This document shows, one piece after another, positions 6,983 through 16,407 of a DNA stretch of 64,000 nt; the first letter of the stretch is position 1, and each line of letters opens with the position of its first letter. The position numbers and the translations under genes were made by a program. Where the stretch lies: the NCBI RefSeq assembly GCF_004357765.1, contig NZ_SMTE01000009.1:124001-188000 (forward strand), given 5' to 3'. A model generated the notes under the pieces. That model did not search any database, had not been told where the DNA came from, and worked only from the letters and a program-made list of their open reading frames with translations. This stretch comes from Pseudomonas putida (GTDB lineage Bacteria; Pseudomonadota; Gammaproteobacteria; Pseudomonadales; Pseudomonadaceae).

Positions 6983-8275
6983 TCAGGCACCGGCGGCATC
7001 CAGCGCCTGGCTGAGCATCTGCAAGGCCTCGGCCAGCTGCGCCGGGGTGGTGACCAGTGGCGCCAGGAAACGCACCACGTTGCGGTGCACGCCGCACTTG
7101 ATGACCAGCAAGCCGGCGTGGCGGGCTTCGTCGATCACACGTTGGGCCAAGGCAGCGTCCGGGCTGTTGGCGGCATCCCCGGCGACCATCTCGATCGCTT
7201 GCATGAAGCCCAGGCCGCGCACTTCGCCGATACGTGGGTGCGCCTGTTGCAAGGCCAGTAACCCTTGGTGCAGCTGCTGGGCCAAGGCTTCACCCTGGGC
7301 CAGCAGGTCTTGGCTCTCGAACATGTCGAGGACCGCGAGCGCGGCCGCGCAGGCCACGCCGTTGCCGCCGTAGGTGCCGCCCAGTCCACCCGGTGCAGGG
7401 GCGTCCATGATCGCTGCACGGCCCACCACACCCGACAGCGGCATGCCGCCGGCCAGGCTCTTGGCAACGGTGACCAGGTCAGGCTGGATGCCGGCATGCT
7501 GGAAACCGAACATCTTGCCTGTGCGGCCGAAACCGGCCTGGATCTCGTCAATGATCAACACGATGCCGTGGCGATCGCAGCGTTCGCGCAGCCCTTGCAG
7601 AAAGGCTTTGGGTGCGGCAATGAAACCGCCGTCACCTTGCACGGGCTCTATCAGGATGGCCGCCACCCGATCTGGCGCAACGTCTGTGGCGAACAGTTCA
7701 TCGAGGCGCGCCAGGGCTTCATCGCTGTCGATGCCGCGATAGGGGTTGGGGTAGGTGGCGTGGTAGATCTCGGCCGGGAACGGGCCGAAGTTCTGCTTGT
7801 AAGGCTGGCTCATGCCGGTCAAGGTCACGCCCAGCAAGGTGCGGCCATGGAAGCCGCCGGTGAACGAGATGACCGCGGGCCGGTCGGTGTAGCCGCGGGC
7901 GATCTTGATGGCGTTCTCGACCGCTTCTGCGCCCGAGGTGAACAACGCCGTCTTGTAGTGCTCACCGTTGCCCACCAGTGCATTGAGGCGCGCAGCGACG
8001 GCGATGTAGGGCTCGTAGGCGACGACCTGGAAGCTGGCGTGGGACAGCTGTTGAACCTGATGTTGCACCGCCTCGACCACCTTGGGGTGGTTGTGCCCGG
8101 TGTTGAGTACGCCAATGCCGCCAACGAAGTCCAGGTAGCGGCGGCCGTCGACATCCCACAATTCGGCACCGTCGGCACGGGCTGCCACCAGCGGGTGGGC
8201 GGTGGCGATGCCGCGGGGCACGTTCTCATCGCGCCAGGCCAGCAGCCGTTGGTTTTCGCTCAGGGGTGGATTCAT
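6983..8275 (-). CDS. 4-aminobutyrate aminotransferase-like class III aminotransferase
   Basis: A 430-aa PLP enzyme of the GabT/PuuE type. Visible are the FVGGIGVLNTGHNHP start, the PLP-phosphate segment FTSGAEAVENAIK, GFHGRTL, the Asp of LIIDEIQAGFGRTG and the Schiff-base Lys in TVAKSLAGGMPL. It transfers the omega-amino group of GABA or a homologous amino acid to 2-oxoglutarate, giving a semialdehyde that the GabD-like enzyme at 9649 could oxidise. TGGAG precedes the start. It is separated from the upstream ABC ATPase gene by a hairpin, so it may have its own promoter. Confidence 0.92.
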   Translation of the reverse strand: MNPPLSENQRLLAWRDENVPRGIATAHPLVAARADGAELWDVDGRRYLDFVGGIGVLNTGHNHPKVVEAVQHQVQQLSHASFQVVAYEPYIAVAARLNALVGNGEHYKTALFTSGAEAVENAIKIARGYTDRPAVISFTGGFHGRTLLGVTLTGMSQPYKQNFGPFPAEIYHATYPNPYRGIDSDEALARLDELFATDVAPDRVAAILIEPVQGDGGFIAAPKAFLQGLRERCDRHGIVLIIDEIQAGFGRTGKMFGFQHAGIQPDLVTVAKSLAGGMPLSGVVGRAAIMDAPAPGGLGGTYGGNGVACAAALAVLDMFESQDLLAQGEALAQQLHQGLLALQQAHPRIGEVRGLGFMQAIEMVAGDAANSPDAALAQRVIDEARHAGLLVIKCGVHRNVVRFLAPLVTTPAQLAEALQMLSQALDAAGA

Positions 8276-8411
8276 CGTGATCTCCAGGGCAAGTCAGGGG
8301 AGTGGGGTCGGATTTCAGGATAAAGACTGGCCGGGGTGACAAGCGCTGAAGTTCGGTGGGCCGGTGGCGGGATCGGTTGTTTTGCGGGGGTATTGCGAAA
8401 TATTACGCTGG

Positions 8412-8445
8412 GCCGTGGTCCTGGCCAGACGGCAAGGACCACGGC
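8412..8445 (-). terminator. Strong hairpin after the ABC ATPase gene
   Basis: An 11-bp perfect stem (GCCGTGGTCCT / AGGACCACGGC) with a 12-nt loop begins 9 bp beyond the ATPase stop codon. It is followed on the reverse strand by an AATATTT stretch rather than a clean U-run. It probably ends or attenuates the transporter transcript before the GabT-like gene. Confidence 0.6.
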
Positions 8446-8453
8446 ATGACCGC

Positions 8454-9536
8454 TCAGCCCGCCTGGGGCACCACGATGGTGTCCTGTGGGTGCAGGCGCA
8501 TCCACAGTGGCGCGCCGATCTGCGGCAGGCTCAGGTTACCCTCATGGTGGCTGGGCTGGCGCAGGCTGACCGTCGGCCCGCCATCGAGGTCGACGAATAC
8601 CTTGAGGCTCTCGCCCTGGAACACGATGTCGGAAACCCGACCGTGCAGGCGGTTCCATTCCGGCCCTGCGGTGCCGTTGTCCAGTAGCAGTTTCTCCGAT
8701 TGCAGGGCCAGAAACAGCGCGCCGCTGGCCGGTACCTCGCGGCTGGTGCGCAAGGTCGTCGTGCCAAGGCTCAGGCCCGTCGAGCTACGTTGCAGCGGCA
8801 CCAGCGTGCTTTCCCCGATGAAGCTGGCCACGAAATCGTCGGCCGGGTGATCGTGAAGCCTGCGTGGGGTGTCCACCTGCACCAGCTTGCCGCCGCGCAT
8901 GATCGCGATACGGTCGCTCATGGTCAGCGCTTCGCGTTGGTCGTGGGTGACGTAGATCATGGTCGCGCCCAAGCGCTTGTGCAGGGCGCGCAGCTCGATC
9001 TGCATGGTTTCGCGCAGTTGCTTGTCCAGTGCAGACAGCGGCTCGTCCATCAGGATCAGTTTAGGTTCGAAGACGATTGCCCGGGCCAGGGCTACGCGTT
9101 GCCGCTGGCCCCCTGACAGGGCACTGATCGCGCGGTCTTCGTAGCCTGTCAGCTCCACAGTGGCCAAGGCCTTGGCGACCTGCTCGCGGCTGTTGCTGGC
9201 GCTGATGCCGCGAGCGCGCAGCGGGAACGCGACGTTCTGGCCCACGGTCATGTGCGGGAACAACGCGTAGTTCTGGAAGACCACTCCGATGTCGCGCTTG
9301 TTGGGCGGCATCAAGGTCACGTCACGCTCGCCGAACAGAATGCTGCCCGAACTCACGCGCAAGAAACCGCCGAGGATGCTCAGCAGCGTGGTCTTGCCCG
9401 AGCCCGATGGCCCCAGCAACGACATGAACTCCCCGGCTTCGACCTTCAGGTCGACCTGATCGAGGGCCTTGAGGTTGCCATAGTGCTTGCTTACCTGGTG
9501 TACGGTGACCGATTCGAAACCATCAGTGAAATGCAT
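8454..9536 (-). CDS. Polyamine-type ABC transporter ATP-binding protein (PotA/PotG-like)
   Basis: A 360-aa ATPase of the importer. Walker A is GPSGSGKTT, the Q-loop lies in VFQNYALFPHMT, the signature is LSGGQRQRVALARAI, Walker B is LILMDEPLSALD and the H-loop is VTHDQREAL. A C-terminal TOBE domain follows (about residues 270-355). The ATG at 9536 has AGGAG eight bases upstream and is preferred to the in-frame start eight codons earlier. It powers the two permeases at 11268 and 12061. In this operon the GabD-like gene lies between permease and ATPase, which ties transport to catabolism. Confidence 0.93.
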   Translation of the reverse strand: MHFTDGFESVTVHQVSKHYGNLKALDQVDLKVEAGEFMSLLGPSGSGKTTLLSILGGFLRVSSGSILFGERDVTLMPPNKRDIGVVFQNYALFPHMTVGQNVAFPLRARGISASNSREQVAKALATVELTGYEDRAISALSGGQRQRVALARAIVFEPKLILMDEPLSALDKQLRETMQIELRALHKRLGATMIYVTHDQREALTMSDRIAIMRGGKLVQVDTPRRLHDHPADDFVASFIGESTLVPLQRSSTGLSLGTTTLRTSREVPASGALFLALQSEKLLLDNGTAGPEWNRLHGRVSDIVFQGESLKVFVDLDGGPTVSLRQPSHHEGNLSLPQIGAPLWMRLHPQDTIVVPQAG

Positions 9537-9648
9537 CGCAAATTCTCCTGCGCAGGGCAACGGGGCTAGCGGGCTGTGTTCATCTGAGCACAGCCGGCCA
9601 CCCGGTTCGTGCTGTTTTGCTCCGGTTCAAAAGTCAGATGTGCTGCGC

Positions 9649-11109
9649 TCAGCCCAAGCCGCCCATGTGCCAGGCTTTGATCTCGAGGAACTCGTCCAGC
9701 CCGTACTTGGAGCCCTCGCGGCCGGTCCCCGACTGCTTCATGCCGCCGAAGGGCGCCACTTCCATGGAGATGACCCCGGTGTTGAGGCCGACCATGCCGA
9801 ACTCCAGGCGCTCGCCCACGCGCCAGGCGCGGCGCATGTCCTGGGTAAAGTAGTAAGCGCCCAGGCCATAGGGCGTGGCGTTGGCGATCTCCAGCGCTTC
9901 GGCTTCTTCCGTGAAGCGAAACAGCGGCGCCACGGGGCCGAAGGTTTCTTCGCTGGCCAGCAGCATGTCGGGGCTGGCGTCACGCAGCACGGTCGGCTGC
10001 ACGAACTGGCCGTCGCCCTCAGGCAGGCCACCGGCGATCACCGATGCGCCCTTGGCCACAGCATCGTCGATGTGCCGGCGCACCTTGTCCACGGCGCCAG
10101 CGTTGATCAGCGGGCCGAGGGTGACACCTGGGGTGAAGGCGTCGCCGACCTTGAGTCTGGCCACCTCGGCGCAGAGGCGCTCGGCGAACTGCTCATAAAT
10201 GCCGTCCTGCACCAGAATGCGGTTGGCACACACGCAGGTTTGCCCGGCATTGCGGAATTTGCTCAGCATCACCCCCTGGATCGCCAGGTCGAGGTCCGCA
10301 TCGTCGAACACGATGAAGGGCGCATTGCCGCCCAGCTCCAGGCTCAGGCGCTTGAGGGTGGTCGCGCATTGGCTCATCAGCAGTTGGCCGACCTTGGTCG
10401 AGCCGGTAAACGACAGCTTGCGCACACTCGGGTTGGCGGTCAGTTCGCTGCCGACGCCCGCCGGCAGCCCGGTCAGTACGTTGAACACGCCGGCTGGAAT
10501 GCCCACGCGTTCGGCCAGTACCGCTAGCGCCAGGGCCGAGAGCGGGGTCAGCTCCGACGGTTTGACCACGATGCTGCAACCCGCCGCCAAGGCCGGAGCG
10601 CATTTGCGCGTGATCATGGCGTTGGGGAAATTCCACGGAGTGATGGCGGCCACCACGCCGACCGGCTGCTTGAGCACCAGGATGCGCCGGTCGCGGGTGG
10701 GGGCGGGGATCGTATCGCCATAGATGCGCCGGGCTTCCTCGGCAAACCATTTGACGAAGCTGGCGCCATAGCCGATTTCGCCTTTGGCCTCGGTCAGTGG
10801 CTTGCCTTGTTCGGCACTCATGATCACTGCCAAATCGTCCTGGTTGGCCAGGATTGCCTGGTACCAGTCTTCCAGCACACGGGCCCGCTCGGCGGGTGGT
10901 ACTTCGCGCCAGGCCTGGAAGCTGGCTTCGGCGGCGGCGATGGCGCGGCGGGTTTCGCTGGCGCCAAGGGCCGGTACATGGGCCAGGGTCTGGCCATTGG
11001 CGGGGTTGATGACGGCCAGGGTGGCGCCATCGTCGGCGTCGATCCATACACCATTGGCGTAGGATTTCTCCACCAGCAGGGACGGGTCGCGTAATTGGGC
11101 TTTCAACAT
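9649..11109 (-). CDS. Succinate-semialdehyde dehydrogenase-like NAD(P)-dependent aldehyde dehydrogenase (GabD-like)
   Basis: A 486-aa aldehyde dehydrogenase. Hallmarks are TPWNFPNAMITRK, the cofactor loop FTGSTKVGQLL, the general-base Glu in LELGGNAPF and the nucleophile Cys in NAGQTCVCANR. The length matches GabD and SSADH enzymes. It would oxidise succinate semialdehyde or a homologue made by the GabT-like enzyme to the dicarboxylate. The ATG at 11109, beginning MLKAQLRDP, is chosen over the upstream in-frame start. It sits inside the transporter operon between permease and ATPase. The semialdehyde chain length cannot be assigned. Confidence 0.92.
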   Translation of the reverse strand: MLKAQLRDPSLLVEKSYANGVWIDADDGATLAVINPANGQTLAHVPALGASETRRAIAAAEASFQAWREVPPAERARVLEDWYQAILANQDDLAVIMSAEQGKPLTEAKGEIGYGASFVKWFAEEARRIYGDTIPAPTRDRRILVLKQPVGVVAAITPWNFPNAMITRKCAPALAAGCSIVVKPSELTPLSALALAVLAERVGIPAGVFNVLTGLPAGVGSELTANPSVRKLSFTGSTKVGQLLMSQCATTLKRLSLELGGNAPFIVFDDADLDLAIQGVMLSKFRNAGQTCVCANRILVQDGIYEQFAERLCAEVARLKVGDAFTPGVTLGPLINAGAVDKVRRHIDDAVAKGASVIAGGLPEGDGQFVQPTVLRDASPDMLLASEETFGPVAPLFRFTEEAEALEIANATPYGLGAYYFTQDMRRAWRVGERLEFGMVGLNTGVISMEVAPFGGMKQSGTGREGSKYGLDEFLEIKAWHMGGLG

Positions 11110-11231
11110 GGGGTTACCTGTAGCGTGGTTGCCGTTATGGGCAAAGTGTAAGAAGCCGCGGCCAGCGCCCGATGCCAAGTTGGCCCGGGCGGGCAGCCAG
11201 AGATGCCGAATTGAGCGGGGTGACAGCAGGA

Positions 11232-11263
11232 CCTGCCGCAGCGCTTCGAAGCGAAGCGGCAGG
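11232..11263 (-). terminator. Long hairpin between permease and GabD-like genes
   Basis: CCTGCCGC and GCGGCAGG form an outer 8-bp stem, and inside it CGCTTCGAAGCG is self-complementary, giving an almost continuous 14-bp stem. There is no U-run in either direction. It may stabilise the upstream transporter mRNA end or lower read-through into the dehydrogenase gene. Confidence 0.5.
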
Positions 11264-11267
11264 GGCT

Positions 11268-12059
11268 TCAGGCCTGTTTGTTGCGCCCGGCGATGACCAC
11301 CAGCAGCAGCGAGGCGAGGATCAGCATTGAGCTGATGGCCGCGATGGTCGGGTCGATCTCGTCACGCAGTGCCGTGAACATGCGTTTGGTGAGGGTCTGG
11401 TTGTCGCCACCGGAGATGAACAGCGCCACCACGGTTTCATCCAGCGAGGTGATGAAGGCGAACAACGTTGCCGACACTACGCTCGGCTTGATCTGTGGCA
11501 GTGTCACCGCCATGAATGCGCGAAAGCGGTTCATGCCGAGGCTGCGCGCCACCATCTCCTGGGACATGTCGAAATTGCGCAGCCCTGCCAGCAAGGCGAT
11601 GATCACGTAGGGCAGTGCCAACATGATGTGCGCCAGCACCAGGCCGATCAGCGAGCTGACCAGCCCGACCCGGGCGTAAACGAAGAACACCCCAGCCGCG
11701 ATCAGGATGATCGGCACCATCATCGGCAACAGCAGAATGATCTGCAGCGTGCGGATGATCTTGAGCGTCGAGTTGTTGATCGCATAGGCCGCCGCCATGC
11801 CCACCGGTAGCGAGATCAGGGTCGTGGCCAGGGCTGTGATCAGACTGACCTTGGCGGCGCTCATCCACTCGATGCTCTGGAAGAATGCCGCATACCAGTT
11901 AAGCGACCATTCCTTGGGCGGAAATTGCAGGAAGCGGGCTTCGGAGAACGACATCGGCACCACGATCAGCACCGGCACGATCAGGTAGGCGAGGATCATC
12001 GCCACCAGCAGCCCGAACACAAGGTTCGAGATGCGCAGGTTGGAGAACAAGGCTTTCAT
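11268..12059 (-). CDS. Polyamine-type ABC transporter permease (PotI/PotC-like)
   Basis: A 263-aa inner-membrane subunit with about six hydrophobic segments: LVFGLLVAMILAYLIVPVLI at the N-terminus, LQIILLLPMMVPIILIAAGV in the middle and MLILASLLLVVIAG at the end. The cytoplasmic EAA-type loop RSLGMNRFRAFMAVTLPQIKP contacts the ATPase. I use ATG 12059, which follows the upstream permease stop within two bases (TGACATG) and has GGGAG upstream, rather than the start seven codons earlier. The tight spacing indicates coupled translation with the other permease. Confidence 0.92.
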   Translation of the reverse strand: MKALFSNLRISNLVFGLLVAMILAYLIVPVLIVVPMSFSEARFLQFPPKEWSLNWYAAFFQSIEWMSAAKVSLITALATTLISLPVGMAAAYAINNSTLKIIRTLQIILLLPMMVPIILIAAGVFFVYARVGLVSSLIGLVLAHIMLALPYVIIALLAGLRNFDMSQEMVARSLGMNRFRAFMAVTLPQIKPSVVSATLFAFITSLDETVVALFISGGDNQTLTKRMFTALRDEIDPTIAAISSMLILASLLLVVIAGRNKQA

Positions 12060-12060
12060 G

Positions 12061-12978
12061 TCAGCGCGCTCCCAGAACACGTTCGATCGGGATGAAGCGG
12101 TTGATGCCCCAGAAAATCAGGAACACCACCAGCAACAGCACCAGTCCTACGGCACTGGCAGCGCCCCAGGCGTGGTACAGCTCGACATTACGTTGCACCA
12201 GCATCGACACCAGGATGGTGCGCCCGCCACCGAGCAACTCGGGGGTAATGAAGAAGCCCAGGCAGATCACGAACACCAGGATCGAACCTGCCATGACCCC
12301 GGGGGCGGCCATGGGCAGGAACACGCGGCGGAACGAATAGAACGGCGAAGCGCCGAGGCTGCTGGAAGCTTGCAGCAGGTCCTGGGGGATCTTGCGCATC
12401 ACCGCGTACAACGGCAGCACCATGAACGGCAACATCACATGCAAGGTGCCGATCACGGTGCCGGTGGTGTTGTGCATCAGGTTCAGCGGCTTGTCGATCA
12501 GGCCCAGGTCGAGCAAGGTCTGGTTGACCAGACCGCGCCGCTGCAGCAGTACCAGCCAGGCGTAGGAGCGCACCAGTACGCTGGTCCAGAAGGGAATGAT
12601 CACGCAGACCAGAATCAAGTTGCCCCACAGCCCCTGCAAGCGCGCCGCGGCATAGGCGATGGGGAAGCCCAGCAGGATCGACAGCACAGTGACGATCAGG
12701 CTGATCTTGAAGGTCAGCGCGAAGGTGTCCCAGTAGATGCGCTCTTCGAAGATCCGCAAATAGTTGGCCAGGGTGAAGCCGTCGTCACCCTGTACCGACT
12801 GCAAGGCCAGCCAGCCCAATGGCAGGATCAACAACACCGCCACCATCAGCAATGCCGGCAGCAGCAAAAGCAGCATGCTCGCGTGCTCCTTGCGCTCTTC
12901 ACGCTGCAAGGCCTCGGGTGTGGTCATGGGGGCTGGGCTGGAGTCCGGCATCGATCGTGCGAGATAAGCCTGTGTCAT
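12061..12978 (-). CDS. Polyamine-type ABC transporter permease (PotH/PotB-like)
   Basis: A 305-aa inner-membrane permease. A polar N-terminus of about 30 residues precedes a first membrane segment (LLLLPALLMVAVLLILPLGW), then about five more. The coupling loop ASSLGASPFYSFRRVFLPMA is the EAA motif. It pairs with the permease at 11268 and receives substrate from the binding protein encoded 12 bp upstream. GGAGG precedes the ATG. It is of the type that imports putrescine, spermidine or related amines. Confidence 0.93.
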   Translation of the reverse strand: MTQAYLARSMPDSSPAPMTTPEALQREERKEHASMLLLLLPALLMVAVLLILPLGWLALQSVQGDDGFTLANYLRIFEERIYWDTFALTFKISLIVTVLSILLGFPIAYAAARLQGLWGNLILVCVIIPFWTSVLVRSYAWLVLLQRRGLVNQTLLDLGLIDKPLNLMHNTTGTVIGTLHVMLPFMVLPLYAVMRKIPQDLLQASSSLGASPFYSFRRVFLPMAAPGVMAGSILVFVICLGFFITPELLGGGRTILVSMLVQRNVELYHAWGAASAVGLVLLLVVFLIFWGINRFIPIERVLGAR

Positions 12979-12990
12979 ATCGGCCTCCGG

Positions 12991-14046
12991 TCACTGCTTC
13001 TGCACGAATGACAACCAACGCTCTTCGGCCTTGACTCCGGCGTCCGACGCCCACCACTGGGCCGAGAGCAGGGCCTGGCGCTGCATGTTGCCAGGTGAGG
13101 AAGGTAATTGCTCGGCTCGCTTGGCTGGGATGACACCGGCCTCGAAGGCTTTCGGGTTCAGTGGGCCGTAGTCGATGATCATCGGCAAGGCGGCCTGCAA
13201 GCGCGCATCGATCAGCTCGTTGACGAACTTCATCGCGGCATCGCGATGCTTGCTGCCTTTGAGTACGCACAACGAATTGGTTTCGAGGATGCCCTGGTCG
13301 TAGTTGAATGCAACCGGTGCGCCGTCGGCTTGCACGGCGCTGATGCGGCCGTTCCAGGCTTGGATCATGTCGACTTCACCGTCGCTGATCAGTTGTGCCG
13401 ATTGCCCGCCGGAGGTCCACCAGGTGGCGATGTGCGGTTTGATCTGCTCGAGCTTCTTGAAGGCGCGGTCGACGTCCAGCGGGTATAGCTGGTCGGGCGC
13501 CACCCCATCGGCCAGCAGGGCGATCTCCAGGGTCGGGCGTGGCAGGTTGCGCAGCGAGCGTTCACCCGGATACTTGTCGGTGTTCCAGAAGTCGGCCCAG
13601 GATTTCGGTGCGCTGGCCTGGTCGAAGGCGTCGGTGCGGTAGGCCAGCACGGTGGAATAGCTGATATAGCCGACGCTGTAGTCGTCCTTGAGCGGTGCCG
13701 GCAGTTGCGCGGCATTGGGAATCAGGGCGAGATCGAGCTTCTCGAACAGACCTTCTTGTTCACCGCGGATGCAGTCGCCGGTGGGAAGGTCGACCACGTC
13801 CCAACTCACGTTGCCACTCTGCACCTGGGTCTTGATGATGGGATAGGCCTTGGGCGAGCTGTCCTGTTTCAGGGTCAGGCCCAGTTTCTTGGCGGCTGGC
13901 TCCAGGATCGCCTTGCTTTGCGCTTCCTGGTAGGCGCCGCCTTGGGAGACGAAAGTGATCGACTCTCCCGCCTGGGCAAGCGATGCGCTGCCGATGAGCA
14001 CGGCGAGGGTGGAAAGCTGCAGGGTGCGTAGCGTGGATATTGTCAT
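12991..14046 (-). CDS. Periplasmic polyamine-type substrate-binding protein (PotD/PotF-like)
   Basis: A 351-aa binding protein with an N-terminal signal peptide (MTISTLRTLQLSTLAVLIGS, cleavage after about SLAQA) and a mature domain starting GESITFVSQGGAYQEAQSKA, the family 1-type ABC solute-binding fold. It binds the substrate in the periplasm and delivers it to the two permeases. ATG 14046 has GGGAG eight bases upstream and leaves a proper signal peptide; upstream in-frame starts would not. It heads the transporter operon. Ligand residues cannot be assigned without alignment; an amine, betaine or amino acid derivative is possible. Confidence 0.92.
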   Translation of the reverse strand: MTISTLRTLQLSTLAVLIGSASLAQAGESITFVSQGGAYQEAQSKAILEPAAKKLGLTLKQDSSPKAYPIIKTQVQSGNVSWDVVDLPTGDCIRGEQEGLFEKLDLALIPNAAQLPAPLKDDYSVGYISYSTVLAYRTDAFDQASAPKSWADFWNTDKYPGERSLRNLPRPTLEIALLADGVAPDQLYPLDVDRAFKKLEQIKPHIATWWTSGGQSAQLISDGEVDMIQAWNGRISAVQADGAPVAFNYDQGILETNSLCVLKGSKHRDAAMKFVNELIDARLQAALPMIIDYGPLNPKAFEAGVIPAKRAEQLPSSPGNMQRQALLSAQWWASDAGVKAEERWLSFVQKQ

Positions 14047-14267
14047 GTGCAAAACTCCCATTCGGATGTGGGCAGGTGCAGGAGGCGAGCAGGGGCGGTC
14101 TTGTCGGGCCGCTGGATGGATGACCCCTCGGTCTAATGTACCGGCAGGGCCCAGGCGCAAGGGCGCACAAATGGGCGCTGGGAAAGTGCTTTATTGCAAA
14201 AACCGAGGGGTTGACGGCATATCCTGCGCAGAGGGCTCAGGTATGCCGGTTTCAAGCTCGATAGCGC

Positions 14268-15362
14268 TCAGTCGAGGCGGGCCAGCGTGTCGCTGATGGC
14301 GGCTCCGACCTGCTGGGTGGACAGTTTGCCGCCCATGTCAGGGGTGACCGAACCCTCGGCAATCACACGTTCGATGGCCTTGAGCATGTCATCGTGGGCG
14401 CGTTGGTAGCGCTCATCGCCCTGGCCCAGAAACTCCAGCATCATCGCGCCGGACCAGATCATCGCGATCGGGTTGGCAATGTTCTTGCCAAAGATGTCCG
14501 GCGCAGAACCATGCACCGGCTCGAACAGTGATGGGAAGTTGCGCTCGGGGTTCAAGTTGGCTGACGGGGCGATGCCGATGGTGCCTGCACAGGCCGGCCC
14601 GAGGTCCGACAGGATGTCGCCGAACAGGTTGGAGGCCACTACCACATCGAAGCGATCCGGCTGCAACACGAAACGTGCGCAGAGGATGTCGATGTGCTGC
14701 TTGTCCCAGGTGACCTGAGGGTACTGAGCGGCCATAGCTTCGGTGCGTTTGTCCCAGTAGGGCATGCTGATGGCCATGCCGTTGGACTTGGTGGCCGAGG
14801 TCACGTGCTTGCGCTCTCGCTGTTCGGCCAGTTCGAAGGCGTACTTGAGAATCCGATCGACGCCACGACGGGTGAAGATCGACTCTTGAATGACGAATTC
14901 GTTGTCAGTGTTCTCGAACATGATGCCACCGACGGACGAATACTCGCCTTCGGTGTTTTCCCGCACTACCACGAAGTCGATGTCGCCGACCTTGCGGTTG
15001 GCCAGGGCGCACGGTACACCCGGGAACAGGCGCACCGGGCGGATGTTCACGTACTGGTCGAACTCGCGACGGAACTTGAGCAGCGAGCCCCACAGGGAGA
15101 TGTGGTCAGGCACCTTGTCCGGCCAGCCGACGGCACCGAAGTAGATGGCGTCGTATGGCTTGAGTTGCTCGGCCCAGTCGTCGGGCATCATCTTGCCGTG
15201 TTGCAGGTAGTAGTCGCAGCTGGCCCATTCAAAGGTGTCGAACTGCAGTGCCAGATCGTGTTTGCGCGCTGCGGTTTCCAGCACTCGGATGCCCTCTGGC
15301 AGGACTTCGAGGCCGATACCGTCCCCAGGGATGGCGGCGATGCGGAAGGGAGGTCGGGTCAT
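14268..15362 (-). CDS. Tartrate dehydrogenase / 3-isopropylmalate dehydrogenase-family enzyme (TtuC-like)
   Basis: A 364-aa beta-decarboxylating dehydrogenase. The IAAIPGDGIGLEVLPEGIRVL start, RENTEGEYSSVGGIMF, the catalytic ATKSNGMAISMPYW segment with Lys, and the GxxP-type cofactor end (EPVHGSAPDIFGKNIANPIAMI) are present. TtuC/YeaU-type enzymes act on tartrate or D-malate, using NAD and a divalent metal. It is divergent from a LysR gene of the type that controls such enzymes across only 93 bp. D-malate or tartrate is the most likely substrate; it is unlikely to be LeuB because no leu genes are near. Confidence 0.88.
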   Translation of the reverse strand: MTRPPFRIAAIPGDGIGLEVLPEGIRVLETAARKHDLALQFDTFEWASCDYYLQHGKMMPDDWAEQLKPYDAIYFGAVGWPDKVPDHISLWGSLLKFRREFDQYVNIRPVRLFPGVPCALANRKVGDIDFVVVRENTEGEYSSVGGIMFENTDNEFVIQESIFTRRGVDRILKYAFELAEQRERKHVTSATKSNGMAISMPYWDKRTEAMAAQYPQVTWDKQHIDILCARFVLQPDRFDVVVASNLFGDILSDLGPACAGTIGIAPSANLNPERNFPSLFEPVHGSAPDIFGKNIANPIAMIWSGAMMLEFLGQGDERYQRAHDDMLKAIERVIAEGSVTPDMGGKLSTQQVGAAISDTLARLD

Positions 15363-15455
15363 GGACAGGTGCTCGGGTCGATGAAGGAAGCACTAGGCTA
15401 ATCCTATTCATTTCGGACAAAATCAGCTCTCCCGTGGAAACTTGGTTTCTGATCC

Positions 15456-16355
15456 GTGAATAATCTCCCTAGCCTGCACGACCTGAAGGTATTCCTGCTG
15501 GTCACCCGTCGCTTCAGCTTCACGGCCGCTGCAGACGAACTGGGCATGTCTCCCGCGTTCGTCAGCAAGCGCATTCGTGCCCTGGAGCGAGACCTGAATC
15601 TGCGTCTGTTGCATCGCTCCACCCGCAGCGTGACGCTGACCGATGACGGTGAGCGGGTCAGCCGCTGGGCGCAGCAGTTGCTCTATCAGGTCAGCCAGCT
15701 GGGTGATGAGATCGATGCCTTGCATGGCGAACCCAAAGGCCTGCTGAGAGTGGTGAGCAGCCCCGGTCTGGGACGGCGCATGGTGGCTCCGGCCTTGGCG
15801 GAGTTGGCCGTGCGTTACCCCGGCCTGGACATTCGCCTCGATGTGCAGGACCGCTTGCTCGACCTGGCGGAAGAGGGCGTTGATCTGGACATCCGGGTCG
15901 GTAACGACCTCGCGCCCCATGTCATCGCCAAGCCGCTGGCAAAGAACCACCGGGTGCTGTGCGCCAGCCCCGAGTACTTGCGAGCCCATGGCACACCCGC
16001 ATCATTGACGGATCTCGGGTACCACGATTGCCTTGTGATCAAGGAACGCGATCATCCCTTTGGCGTGTGGAACCTGACGGGGCCCAGAGGGGCGGAGACG
16101 GTGAAGGTCGCGGGCAGCCTGTCCACCAACAATGGCGAGATCGCCCGCCAGTGGTGCCTGGATGGTCGTGGGATATTGCTGCGTTCGATGTGGGACATCA
16201 AAGAAGACTTGCAGTCGCAACGGCTGGTTCAGGTGCTCGGTGAGTACCGACAGCCGGCAGACATCTGGGCCGTGCACACCTCGCCGTTGCTCAATTCGGC
16301 GAAGGTGAAAGTGACGGTGGAGTTTCTCGGTGAGTATTTTCGGGGGCGTTGTTAG
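15456..16355 (+). CDS. LysR family regulator (DmlR/TtuA-like)
   Basis: A 299-aa LysR protein starting with GTG. The N-terminal winged helix contains LHDLKVFLLVTRRFSFTAAA and the recognition region MSPAFVSKRIRALERDLNLRL, followed by LLHRSTRSVTLTDDG. The rest is the periplasmic-binding-protein-like effector domain. It is divergent from the tartrate/D-malate-type dehydrogenase and probably activates it in response to the substrate. The DNA-binding segment resembles the subgroup controlling dmlA/ttuC genes. Confidence 0.92.
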   Translation: MNNLPSLHDLKVFLLVTRRFSFTAAADELGMSPAFVSKRIRALERDLNLRLLHRSTRSVTLTDDGERVSRWAQQLLYQVSQLGDEIDALHGEPKGLLRVVSSPGLGRRMVAPALAELAVRYPGLDIRLDVQDRLLDLAEEGVDLDIRVGNDLAPHVIAKPLAKNHRVLCASPEYLRAHGTPASLTDLGYHDCLVIKERDHPFGVWNLTGPRGAETVKVAGSLSTNNGEIARQWCLDGRGILLRSMWDIKEDLQSQRLVQVLGEYRQPADIWAVHTSPLLNSAKVKVTVEFLGEYFRGRC

Positions 16356-16407
16356 CTGGATCTTTGCCGCCAAGCGCACCCCTGGGCCTAGTTCGCAGGC
16401 ACGATAA

